NCBI RefSeq assembly: GCF_037893015.1
Contig: NC_133663.1
Coordinates: 144,179,771-144,243,770, forward strand
Source: Macrotis lagotis
Lineage: Eukaryota; Chordata; Mammalia; Peramelemorphia; Peramelidae
Length of the DNA: 64,000 bases
Direction: 5' to 3'
Shown: piece by piece, positions 9,865-20,224 of the stretch
Layout: each line of letters starts with the position of its first letter
Numbering within the stretch: the first letter of the stretch is position 1
Program-made: the position numbers and the translations under genes
The notes under the pieces: model-generated
Seen by the model: only the letters and a program-made list of their open reading frames with translations
Told to the model about the DNA's origin: nothing
Database searches by the model: none

Positions 9865-12770
9865 ATGAGGGTTGCCTAATCCTTTTCAGGCTGCTTCCTG
9901 TCTCTTTTATTTGCCTGATACAGATCTTACCTATAGCTCCAAAAAGCTGTAACAATATGTACAGTGAAGCTACCCCTATAGAGCATTTGAACACACTGAC
10001 TGAACCAGGCAACGAAGAGTTAACCTGAGGGTAACCAAGAGTTCACAAACCTGTTGGTGAATTTTGTAGGGGGAGCAGAAAATTCATCAAAGCATGTAAA
10101 GACCTCCCCACTAGAATGGGCTGATGAGAACAATCTGTTCCAATGTGCAGGAAGGTGGCTAAAATAAGCATTGTAGAACATATATAGAGTTTGTTTAGAT
10201 ATTGAAAGCGCCAAAGTGTTCCATCACATCTCATGTCATCCCCAGTCACCTTGACTCAATCCTACCACTGGACCTTGAATATGAAAGAGAGAGTGTTGCT
10301 AATGTGACTTCAAGTGCCTCTGCCTTACTTAAATCCAATTTAAATATGAATCAAAATACATCACCCATATCAATTTATTATTTTTGTCCTATCTCAAAGT
10401 CATGTGAAGGGAAGTGAAGAAGCAGCAAGAGGGAATTTTAGTCACAATACCACACACTGGAGGTCCAGACCTTGGGTCATTTTCTTACTGGAAGAAGCAG
10501 TAGAATTTGGCAGACTCCTGGAAGTCTCGAAAGACTTGTAAGAACTATATTGCTCACTCCTGGTATGAGAAAGGGGCTATAAAACATCCCCTAAAAACTG
10601 GCTGCTTACTCAACTCTGGTCTGATTATCACAGCAGATGGGGAACTGACCCTGAGGTTGAAGCAACAAAAAACAACAAAAAAAAAAAGTTCTGCAAATAT
10701 GATCCCACTTATCATCCATACAAGAAAATTGTGCATTTTTAAAGACAACAAAAAATCCAGTATACCTTCTTGTTGAAAGAGAACTGAGCAAGTTTCATAG
10801 CAAATTCATCCTAAGTGAAAAATAAAAGCTTGAAAATGAAGGACAGCTTCCTGAAGTCAAAACTGATTACATTTTTTTTTCTGTAGTGTTCACACTAAAG
10901 AGGGGTACCATAAAGCTGATGTAGGCTATGCAATCAAAATTAATATAGTCAACAAATGTGTATGCCTACTAAAAGGCCCATGACAATGTCATAAGATATT
11001 TGCAAGAAAATACCATAAGACCATCATCAATGCCTATGCTCTCATCATAATAAATCCTAATGAAATGAAAGAAAAATTGCCTGAAGACCTGGAGACTTTT
11101 ACCATCAATATGCCCAAAGATGAAAAGCTTATAATTGTGAGTGAGTTGAGTAGGCTGAGAACATACATGATAGGGAGTTCTTCGGAAGAATGAAATTGGA
11201 AAGAACAACAGCAATAGTCTGTAGACTTGTGCATCTCACCATTTTCTCATCATCAACACTCTTATTTACCTAAAAGTAATAAAACTTCATGGATGCTCCC
11301 TTGCAGAAGAAAAATTACATTTAATAGAACATATTTTTACTAGGAGAAGAGACAGATAGGATGTGAAACAGACAAAGGAAATGTGTGATGCAGAGAGCTT
11401 GACTGATCATAGAGTAATCTACCAGTTAAATATTTGGATCTACAAAAGTGGTGGCCTCAAGGCAAAATGACTATAAGAAGAATTAATGTTAACAGATTAG
11501 ATTAGAATGTTTCTCTGAATGGACCAGTTTGTTGCTAACTTGGAGGGAAAGGTGATCCAACACACTTTTGGCACTAGTAGAGTAGAAAAGGAATGGACAG
11601 ATTCCAGAGACCTGGTGTATAGTACTGCATTTGTTCATCTGGGTCAGAATACTCACAAACATCACCACTAATTTGATGAAAATGATGACAAAATATAGAA
11701 GTTATTAAATGAAAAACAAGAACACCTTAGGGTTTACCACCATCTATCTCTTAGAAAGTAGCATTTAATTTCATCAAAAGTAAAGAAAAAATGAAGCTTA
11801 TAGAGCTTGACACTTGCAGAGCTACAAGATTCTTGGCTCAGACAGAAAGCAGATAGAAATTCAGTTTTATTCTGATAATAATAATACAGAGTGCTTTTAA
11901 GATGCCTTGAATTTTATTTATGGGTCAAAGATGTTTGGTGCATCTCAGCTACTTAGTGCTGATGAAGCCACACTAAATAGTAATGAGGACATGATCCTAG
12001 AGAGATGGACTGATCTCTTCCATTATGTTCTCAATAGACCATTATCAATTCACGTTGAAACCATTGACCCTTTTGCTTCAGGCTGAAGTTAAGTCTTCCC
12101 TAGCAGAAGTTCCAATGAAAGAAAAATGCCTACCAAGAAAACAATGTACACATTAACAGCGCCATTGTGAAATGATCAACCTCAGCTCCTCTCAGCAGTT
12201 CAGAGAGCTAAGACAATGAATGGTATTAGCCTGGCTATGAAAAATGCTATCCCCATCCAAAAGAAGAAAAACAAAAAACCTACACACAAAAAAACCATTC
12301 AGAATCTGATGAACACGTTATAAGAATTACCTCTTCTCTTTCCCTTAAACCTAATTCCTCATGCTGAAAATGACTAATCTGTAAACATGCTTATCAAAAA
12401 TTTGTATGTACAATGCTAAACCGACTGCTGCTGAGGAGAGGAGGGTGGGAAGGGGGTGGGGTGGAAAGAAATTTTGTAACTTAAAAATATACATGTGCAT
12501 ATGAATAAAAAAAATGTAAAAAGAAAGAATGCTATTAGACTCCTTTGATGTGGCAAAGAACCTATTCCAGCTGAAATTTACAAGATGGGTTGTTTATTAC
12601 TCATACAAAATTTCACTGAAATTATCTAGGTTATATGACAAAGAGACAGTTATCCCAGGAGTTCAAGAATGCCTCTGTTGTCTGATAAGCCACAGTTTAA
12701 CACATTGCAACTTGAGTCTCTCATAGTGTGTTATTCTGGTCCTCTTTGAGAACAAAAAACCAACAACCAA
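9865..12770 (+). mobile_element. Decayed RTE/BovB-clade LINE, split by an L1 tail
   Basis: The 5' region (9865-10700) is repeated at 42190-42960. The endonuclease domain is readable in pieces at 10900-11460: YALI, NPNEMKEKL, 'KDEKLII', RRRDR (11342-11356) and TDHRV (11402-11416), the last two being typical RTE endonuclease signatures. 'FDEND' and 'LLNEK' at about 11675-11715 and 'ILERW' near 11998 belong to the linker before the reverse transcriptase. After the L1 insertion (12131-12524) the element resumes with PAEIYK (12567-12584). The 3' end is 'ggtcctctttgagaacaaaaaacc' at 12738-12762 with an ACAACCAACC tail. Most of the RT domain is deleted. Stops and frameshifts are numerous. RTE encodes an apurinic-type endonuclease plus RT; this copy is dead. 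Confidence 0.8.
12131..12524 (+). mobile_element. L1 3' end inserted into the RTE element
   Basis: Starts at 'gtacacattaacagcgccattgtgaaatgatcaacc' (about 12145) and ends with 'aaaaatatacatgtgcatatgaataaaaaaaatg'. This is the 3' end type also seen in antisense near 28900. The RTE reading order continues on both sides. Flanks GAAAGAAAAATGC (12118-12130) and GAAAGAATGC (12525-12534) look like a slightly altered target-site duplication. The fragment is 5'-truncated. Confidence 0.75.
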
Positions 12771-12829
12771 CCAATCAGCCAAATAATATATAAATGAAAA
12801 CAATAACAACAAACCATAAGTCCATAATT

Positions 12830-12966
12830 AATTCATGGACAGATTCTGACTATATAATCTCTATAAGGATGGGGAAATTTATCTAATTATCTTTGTCATT
12901 TTCCTAATATCTTGTGCTTTATGTATTAAAAAAAGGAAATGGTTGAGGAATAGATGAATGAATGCC
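12830..12966 (+). mobile_element. L2/MIR-type 3' tail remnant
   Basis: 'tctataaggatggggaaatt...ctttgtcattttcctaatatcttgtgcttta...ttgaggaatagatgaatgaatg' follows the order of the mammalian L2 terminal region (gene-poor 'gagggcagggac...agcacagtgcc...aataaatg...gaatgaatg'). Strongly diverged. Confidence 0.4.
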
Positions 12967-12969
12967 AGT

Positions 12970-13955
12970 GATTTCATATTATTTGATATTTGGAATTGTG
13001 GGCACTGGGATTTTTGGTTTATATTAACAAAACATAAGAAAAGTCTGTTAAAAATTATAAAACTAATCTGTATCAGATTCCATATTGCTAAAAGACATTT
13101 AAATTCTACTACTTCTAGTCCCTCAACTTCTCTTTTTTTCCAATTTAAGTGAAATTCTCATAACCTCTGGAGCAGTTCTTCAGGCCCCATTCCCTCCCAG
13201 TCCCTGTAGAGCCTTTATTCCAATCTTTATCACATTGCTCTGGATGAAGTCCCATTCATTTTTCAGCTCTGGCTTTTCTCCTTTCTTTCCTGGCTCTAGC
13301 ATCTTTTCCCATCAATCCAGGCTTCCAGAACCAGTTCTCTTAATGTTTTGCATTTTGCTTCAAATTCTAAGCACTATTTTCTTTTTCTGAAATCCATGAA
13401 AATTTCTATACCCCTCATTTCTAAGCATCACAATTTTTCTGACCTAAGGATTCCTACATTATTTATCACACCGAATTAAGAATCTTCCCAAATTTTACTT
13501 GACTCACTTGTTTCCATTAACTTTATTTCCATAAATCTTGAAGTTTTTACATTACTCTCATGCTGCTATCATAACCCCTCTAAAGTTCTCAGGTCCCTTT
13601 AATTTGTTCCATAATTAATTCTTTCCTCCAAAATTATATTGTTCATCCAAGTTCATGTGCCCAGTTTCCAATATATTCCATATGCAAAAGTTTTCTAACT
13701 TAATCTGCCCCTGACTTTTGTTTTTAAAACCTGATTTAACTGTGATTCCCATTTTTTACAGGTCATTCTATTTTGATCATTGTTCACCCATCCATTTCAA
13801 ATTATAAATTATTTAATTAGTCCCTAGTTAATTAACTCCTTAATAATTTAACTTTTGCTACCTTCCTAACCTTCTGCTCTCTGTCTATATATTTCTGCTC
13901 TTTTTCTCTATCTTTGTCTTTCTGTTTCTATGTGTCTCTGTCTCCTTGTACATCT
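12970..13955. other. Pyrimidine-rich unassigned stretch
   Basis: C+T-rich on the plus strand with repeated 'tctctctttctg' type wording toward 13860-13960. I see no domain, SINE or LINE signature. It could be an old unrecognised repeat in antisense. Confidence 0.4.
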
Positions 13956-13957
13956 GT

Positions 13958-14160
13958 CTTTCATCTCTCTCTCTCTCTCTCTCTCTCCCCCCCCTCAGCA
14001 ACAGTCCTAAAACTGCTTTACCTGTAGTCTCTTCTGAACATTTTTCCTTTCTGTGTCTTATGCAAAATTATTTATTTGTATTCTTTTTTATCTCCCATCA
14101 TATATATATATATATACATATATGTATGTATATATATATAGTATATGTATGTGAGTATAT
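13958..14160. repeat. (TC)n and (TA)/(GTATA)n microsatellites
   Basis: A (TC)n run at about 13965-13990 ends in a C run, and a second AT-alternating run with TACATATATG variants occupies 14100-14160. The small open frame across them is only low-complexity translation. Confidence 0.85.
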
Positions 14161-14619
14161 ACCTAATCCCACAGAAATTTGTAGAACCGAGGAAAAAAAT
14201 GAAACATGTTAACAATTCCTGAATATAAATATGTTACTTCTAAGATAATAGAAAAAAATTAGGGTTCTGGTATGTTTGCTCAAGATTATTATTCATTCAA
14301 TTATTACAAAATCTTCCGAACAATAATCTGGGAAGATTAATATCCTAACTTTGTGCTACAAAAGTTCACCCTTTCCCTTGTGGTTCCCAGAGAAGCATCA
14401 CTCCACCTTATCACCAAAATGAATAAATAAATGAATAAATAAAATAAAAAAATAGAAAGAATTAGAAAGAAAAGAGTCAATCATGTGCTCATGAAAAATT
14501 AATCAGTTTAGTTTTTGGTATTCTCTTTCATAAATGCCCCCTATTGGCCCTCTAATTGGAATTAAAGGGCACAGTTAGAAACAAGGTGCAACTCATACCT
14601 AACTAAAGTGATTTAGTAG

Positions 14620-14862
14620 AAGATGATAGTGAGGTAGCACTGTGAATAGAATGTCAGACCTGAAGTCAAGAAAACTCAGCATTCTGACTACAAATCTGAC
14701 CTCAGGTACCTATTAGCTGTTTGTCATTGGGAAAGTCACTTAATCCTCTTTGCTTCAGTTTACTCAACTGTAAAACGATTTGGAGAACCACTCCAATGTC
14801 TTCACCAAGAAAACCTTAAATGAAGTCACAAAGATTTGAACATGACTAAAATGACTAATCAA
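14620..14862 (+). mobile_element. Full-length old CORE-type SINE
   Basis: Longer SINE form: head 'gaggtagcactgtgaatag', B-box region, 'gtcacttaatcc', then 'cagtttactcaactgtaaaacg', 'ccactccaatgtcttcaccaagaaaacc' and 'gatttgaacatgactaaaatgact'. This is the marsupial CORE-SINE body that continues past the short young subtype. Diverged, and probably older than the short SINEs. Confidence 0.75.
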
Positions 14863-14864
14863 CA

Positions 14865-15588
14865 AGAAAGAGAAAAGGATAAGAACCCTACTTCATCTGT
14901 ATCTCTTTTTTTTTTCTTTTTTGGTACCACTGCCATTGTTGCTTATACCTTGTGCACATAAGTAAATATCTATGAAGAATCAAAGTCTGATGATTTGCTG
15001 TTTGTTGTTCTTCCATTAGGGGGACTTTGACTTCACTCAGATAAATTAAGAATGTCAACATCAACTACTGTTGGCACTTCTGCTGCTTCATGAAAGAAAA
15101 ATGGAGATGGAATTTTTACTTTCCTCCTTCCTGTGTGTTTTTCCTCTTTCTTTTTCTAAATGCCTCCATTTGATCTTCTCTACCCTCAAATTCTATTCTT
15201 CAGGTCTTTCATTAGTGTGTTTTCTCTTTCTGAGATGGAAAGAAAAACTACTATCATGGTATTTGTCCTGTCCCCTCAATGGACAACGAATTGATGTCAT
15301 TCCAAGTGAACTGATTTATATCTAGTTCTATACTTTCGCCAGGAGGTGACAACTTGATTTCCTCAGCCATCTTCTGATGATATTATTGACTTCTTCTTTG
15401 ACCACAGTAGAGTCCTTTCAAAGTTGTTTCTTTAGATTATGATTATAGTCATGACATAAGTTAATCATGTGATTCTGCTCATTTCACAGAATTCTCTGTG
15501 ACTGTCCTACATGATTAGAATTTGCTCCCTTTTCATCTCTACTAATTGGTTTCCTTGACCTCCTTTAAATTGCATCTAAAATTCTGTC
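14865..15588. other. Unassigned stretch
   Basis: No repeat family recognised. The frame at 15071-15325 (84 codons, hydrophobic, Leu/Ser/Phe-rich) reflects pyrimidine-rich DNA and shows no family resemblance or gene context. Confidence 0.4.
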
Positions 15589-15596
15589 TTCCAATG

Positions 15597-15795
15597 CAGG
15601 GGCAGGGAACATCCAGTCTGATATTCTTGAAATCATTTGGTCTGACACTGCCATGGGAACTATAGGCAAGACTCAAAATTCAATAAATCTCAGAACATTT
15701 TAGGAATGAATTAATTAAATATTTGAACAAATATAATAGAATGATTTTATAAATATATAAATCACCCTTAGCAGGGAAAAGATTCCCCATACCTG
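15597..15795. mobile_element. hAT-Charlie-like MITE
   Basis: About 199 bp. The left end CAGGGGCAGGGAACATC and the right end read in reverse, CAGGTATGGGGAATC, are imperfect terminal inverted repeats of the CAGGGGTGGGGAAC type typical of mammalian hAT elements. The 8-bp flanks TTCCAATG (15589-15596) and CTCTAAAG (15796-15803) agree at 5 of 8 positions, and the right one fits the nTCTAAAn preference of Charlie elements. The interior is AT-rich and non-coding, so any movement needed a transposase in trans. Confidence 0.55.
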
Positions 15796-15799
15796 CTCT

Positions 15800-16250
15800 A
15801 AAGGAAGCATTTCTGAATTTCTCTTAATCTAAAGTCTTCTCTATGTTAATTATTACCTATTGATTCTGTTATCATATAACAGAGAGAACTACAATGGTGT
15901 GGGATAGTCATTGGAAGAATGCTTTAAAAGGCCCAAATTCTCTTAAGAGTTTGGAGAATACTAGGAGGAGGACAAAAGATAAGCTATCAGAATGTTAAGA
16001 AGTAGTTATCAAGTTAACCATTGCTACATTTATATATTGTTAAATATATTTATATAAATATATAGTTAAATATTAAATTATATATACTAATTATAATTCT
16101 ATTATATAGCTAATATTCTGTTGATTATATAGTTAATATTCTGTTGTTATATTATACTATATTATATATAATATCCTTATTATAGCATTAATTTTGCTTT
16201 GTTTTCTTTTCTCTCCCTTCCCCCAGATTGCCCTTTGCTAGAGAATAAGG
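15800..16250. other. Unassigned AT-rich stretch with TA-rich core
   Basis: 16020-16195 is almost pure A+T and contains a doublet 'taatattctgttg' at 16111 and 16133. No gene or known repeat is visible. Confidence 0.45.
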
Positions 16251-16254
16251 AAAA

Positions 16255-16370
16255 AGAACAATTGTGCTCATTGATTGGGGAATGGATAAATACAATTTCT
16301 TAACAATTGAATTGAATATTATTTTATCATGCTATAAGAAAAAGTGAATATAGATAGGTAGAAAAATATA
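16255..16370 (+). mobile_element. Short L1 3' fragment
   Basis: 'ctcattgattggggaatgga' and 'gctataagaaaaagtga' keep the order of the L1 segment 'catcaattggggaatggctgaacaa...gtgctataagaaatgatga'. Short and diverged. Confidence 0.4.
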
Positions 16371-16399
16371 TAAATATATAAAATTATTAATCACTTACT

Positions 16400-17130
16400 A
16401 TATGTCTTATACTGCAATGCATACCAGATGAGGTAGCTCAAAAGAAATTTAAGATTTGTGAATTTGAAGAATCCTCCCCAAATGTTTACAAGGATTACTT
16501 AGCCCTGACCTGTGGTAGAGCATTCTGAGGCTGTATTTGTCTGATCAGTCCTAGTCAGTTTGATTCAACTGGCTCACACCAGCTCTGCAGAACTGAAACC
16601 TTCTTTCATGTTGCACTCAGGGAGTCAGTTGTTATTTTATTTGAATCCCATCATTGATCTTAGTCAGACATTCTATATGTTGACATGGCCATCCAGGCCC
16701 TTAGCTAAATATTTCAAAAAATCCTGGAAACTTGGGAAGTGAAGGAGGAAAGATAGTATAGATATTTCTGGGGATATGGAAACCCACAACTGGGTATCAT
16801 AAATTAAAAACTTGCCTATCAGTATACAAGGTAATTAGCAGTAACTGAATGTGGAGGCCTGGAACTAGAATTTAGGAAAAAATGGAAATATGCAATATAG
16901 ATAAAATTATTTCAAATGGAAATATAGTTAACTGATTATATGAAATATAGTTAACTAATTCCTATCAACAGAATATTAGCTACTTGGAGGCAAAAAACAA
17001 AGGTAAACTATATAACATTCTCTTCCTATCTGGGAATCTACTTCTTTGATTTCACCACCGAGAATTATCTGCATTTTTCCCCTCTGGAATTTATTTTCTT
17101 TGTCTGGACTCTTCTGATACCAGAATATCC
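16400..17130. other. Unassigned stretch
   Basis: No repeat family or coding signal recognised. It holds the right arm (16964-16982) of a 19-nt inverted repeat whose left arm is at 16107-16125. Confidence 0.4.
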
Positions 17131-17385
17131 CTAGGTGGAATAATGGATAGAGCACTGAACTTGGAGTCTGGAGGACTGAAGTTTGAATCTAGCTTCAGAT
17201 ACTTAACACTTACTATCTGTGAGACCTTGGGCAAGTCATATAACTGTGATTGCCAGGGTCATCTCCAATCAACTTGATTCATATCTGACCACACAACCCA
17301 GATGACTCTGGAGGAGAAAGTGAGACTGGTGACTTAGCACAGCATCCCTTCACTCATATCCAGTTTATATGCTCTGGAGAGCAAT
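17131..17385 (+). mobile_element. RTE-tailed SINE (tRNA head plus RTE-like body)
   Basis: A normal SINE head (17131-17250: 'ggaataatggatagagcactg', 'gtttgaatctag', 'cttgggcaagtcatataac') is joined to 'gtcatctccaatcaacttgattcatatctgaccac...cccagatgactctggaggagaaagtgagac'. The same body motif occurs in both RTE copies (about 10240-10340 and 42500-42580, e.g. GACTCTGGAAGAGAGAGTGAGAC). SINEs that borrow an RTE 3' sequence are known in mammals with BovB/RTE LINEs. The 3' end is truncated here. Confidence 0.65.
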
Positions 17386-17424
17386 CTGAAATTATGCCCC
17401 AAAGGCAATAAAAATGTGCATACC
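17386..17424 (+). mobile_element. Tiny L1 fragment
   Basis: 'aattatgccccaaaggcaataaaaatgtgcatacc' matches the L1 segment 'aattatgcccaaagggctataaa..tgtgcatacc', also visible at 21630-21670. It is cut off by the SINE that follows. Confidence 0.6.
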
Positions 17425-17580
17425 TGGGGGGCTAGGTGGTGCAGTGGATAGAGCACCAGCCCTGGAGTCAGGAGTACCTGAATTCAAATCCAACCTCTGA
17501 CACTTAGTAATTACATAACTGTGTGGCCCTGGGCAAGCCATTTATCCCCATTTGCCTGGCAAAAATAATAAAAAAAAAAG
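17425..17580 (+). mobile_element. tRNA-derived SINE
   Basis: Complete SINE with 'gaattcaaatcc' B-box region and a 10-A tail. No clear target duplication was found. It lies directly after an L1 fragment. Confidence 0.9.
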
Positions 17581-17584
17581 ATTT

Positions 17585-18925
17585 GAAGATTCAACAAAGT
17601 CTGGGGGGAAAAGAAGGGAACTTGGAAAGGAATGAATCAAGACCAAAATAAGTAAGCAAGATAATGATTAAAAAAAAAAAACTTTTGAAAGTCACTGACA
17701 CTTGTCTGCTTTCTCTTCTATATAAACTTTTCCTTGCAATTATCCATGCATTCATTTTTCAAAAATGAATTACATATTATGGCCATGGTGCTGTCTGAGA
17801 CATATAGAAAATGTTTGACCATATTCTGTTTAGTAATTTTAAACATAATTTTCTTCATGAAAACAAATGCAATCTACAATGCTCTTCTTTTTAGATAGAT
17901 AGCTCTGATATGTACATCAATAAGTACTAGATTCCATGCCAAAAGGGCCAAGAAATTATATATTCAATGATTTTTGAATATCAATATCAAACATAATCTC
18001 TTATGAGGAAATGACATTTTGTGATCAAACTATGGCTATGAATTAAGGGCACAAAGAACTGGTCTCACTATTAGGAAGACTTAGGCACTTGTTCTTCCTC
18101 TGTTAAAACTCCTGATAATCACAATTCCAGTTCAAATGCAGAAACTAAAACAAAAAAATTTATAATGAAGTTGGGTCTAACCATAAAATGTTGAGACTAA
18201 TGGGAATGAATATATATACATATATATGTATATATATGTATATATATATATCACATATTGCCCTTATTACAATATTGGAAGGGAAGATGAACACATTATT
18301 CCATCATCAATTCTGTTTTAGGTAATATATGAGTATTGAAATTGTGTTGCTACCACAATAGAAGATGAAGGTATGATTAAGTTTGCTAGAATTTAGAAAA
18401 TTACATAATTTTTGCAGTGAATCCAAAAATACTCCCTGCTGAAACAATTAATTTCTGTAACACCAGTTTCCACTATTGATGTTATATCTATGTAACTCAG
18501 GGTACCTATCAAGTTCAGGATAAATGATTTTTTTCAAAGAGTTAATTGACAATTGACTGATAAGCATAAGTTGCCAATTTTTTGGCAATTAAATAGTCAA
18601 GAAAAAATAGCAAAATAGACAATAAAAATAATAAATAATATTAAAATAATAGATAATATAATAAGAAGAGTACATAAATTAGCTATATAATGAAAATGAG
18701 ATACAGAAAAATAGTAACTCAACTGGGAGGCATTATAAATTGAGTAGATCCTTTACGGAGGCTTTATTATATAATGACAGTAACTTCACAACAGAAAAGA
18801 GCACAAGGAGACACAATGAGTTTGCCATGAAAGGATTAGGAATCATAAAAACATTAGTTTAGCATTAAGTTTAGCAAAAGGCAATACTTTGTCCATAATG
18901 GAAAATGAGAGCTAGTGTACTTTTA
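17585..18925. other. Unassigned AT-rich stretch
   Basis: No LINE, SINE or coding signal recognised. A TA/GTATA run occupies 18209-18252, and a small palindrome TTGCCAA/TTGGCAA lies near 18571-18588. Confidence 0.45.
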
Positions 18926-18932
18926 GTTCATT

Positions 18933-18976
<44 letters not shown>
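18933..18976. repeat. (TG)n microsatellite
   Basis: About 20 TG units with one TC interruption near the left end. Long alternating purine-pyrimidine runs of this kind can adopt Z-DNA. Confidence 0.95.
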
Positions 18977-18977
<1 letters not shown>

Positions 18978-18979
18978 CA

Positions 18980-19765
18980 GGGATGAGGCTGATGATAAAT
19001 TTCATTAATATGAGCTAGTCAGATTGGTAGACTACACCCTTTTGATCATAATTAAAAAACAAAAGATCAATCCTGTCAGTATTATCAGGCTCTTTATAAC
19101 AAATAATATAATGAATTCATTATTGGAGTATTTGTAAGTTATGGGGTTTGTCATGACTAGCTTTTCATTGAAGAGTAACTCCCCTTCACAAGTTCTCCTG
19201 TCTGAATTAATTTATTTGTAAGTTAGTTAATTTTCTATGATTCCTTCTATGTCCTTCATCTTATAGCTAAAGCATGTTAACTAACTATTCTTAATCATAT
19301 TTTGCATCATTGGCACACAACATTAAAGCAGCTTTTTACATATTTGTCCAGAAACCATGAAACATTTTAATAGGACAGAGAAAGGCATTGTACTTCAATG
19401 TATCATGGTCTATTCTAGTTTTTCTCTCTGTGTTTTAATTCAGAAGATTTTTGACTTTCTGGCAAATAATTTTTCTTTTTTTTCTAACAACCACAGAGAG
19501 AGGGGTAAGTGTTAAAATTTTTTAAATGCTAACAAATATACAGAGATTAAGCAGTAACACCAGAGAAACAATCCTACTCTTTGCTTGTGACTTTTTATAA
19601 TTTATGACAAAAATAATTCTGCTAAAAATTGACATATTGAAGACATATACACCTGTAAAAATAGATGAATTGTTCATGTAGTGAAAATAAGAAAGTGCAA
19701 AAGGAAAACTCATGTAGAAGAAATTCAGCACATTGAATAGCAACATTATTCAAAATCATCATCAA
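18980..19765. other. Unassigned AT-rich stretch
   Basis: No repeat or coding signal recognised. The minus-strand frames near 19520-19890 have no recognisable family. Confidence 0.4.
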
Positions 19766-19769
19766 CATC

Positions 19770-20145
19770 ATCATCATCATATAGTATTTATTACAGTCCT
19801 TTAAGATTTTCACTATGTCTCCATGCTTTGCAAATGATATTGTCATTTTTTCACTATAGTATTGGGATATAAATATTCTAATTATCTTCATTTTATTTAT
19901 TTTTATTTTTATTTTTTAGATTTTTCAAGGCAATGAATGGGGTTAAGTGGCTTGCCCAAAGCCACATAGCTAGGTAATTATTAAGTGTCTGAGGTTGGAT
20001 TTGAACCCAGGTACTCCTGACTCCAAAGTTGGTGTTCTATTCACTTCTCCACCTATCTGCCCCATCTTAATTTTAAGATAAGGAATCTAGGTCAGGCAGA
20101 AGAGAAGTAAGAGTCATGTGTCGGAGCATGAATTGGAACTCACTT
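19770..20145 (+). mobile_element. Old MIR-like SINE interrupted by a younger SINE
   Basis: The left part (19785-19895) has 'cctttaagattttcac...gctttgcaaatgatattgtc...tctaattatcttcatttta', the order of the ancient 'ctttaaggtttgcaaagcac...attatccccattttac' SINE core. The right part (20064-20145) continues it: 'agataaggaatctaggtcaggcagaagagaagtaagagtcatg'. The SINE at 19896-20063 splits the two parts. Confidence 0.6.
19896..20063 (-). mobile_element. Antisense tRNA-derived SINE
   Basis: Left T-rich tail, 'ggcttgcccaaagccacatagctaggtaatt' and 'ccacctatctgccc' at the right. Flanks ATCTTCATTTTA (19884-19895) and ATCTTAATTTTA (20064-20075) are the target duplication, one base apart. It is nested in the MIR-like SINE. 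Confidence 0.92.
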
Positions 20146-20224
20146 TTTAATTTTCTAAATACAGAGCTTTATGGAATGTATCAACTACTTACCTCCATAA
20201 CGTTCAGTGAAGGACATATTGTAA

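Noticed and set aside
10507-10776. 89-codon frame
   Set aside because: Lies in the RTE 5' region, whose second copy (42190-43237) does not keep the frame.
13946-14212. 88-codon frame
   Set aside because: Pyrimidine and TA microsatellite translation.
15071-15325. 84-codon hydrophobic frame, considered as a small membrane protein
   Set aside because: No splice or promoter context, no family resemblance, and the codons reflect T-rich DNA.
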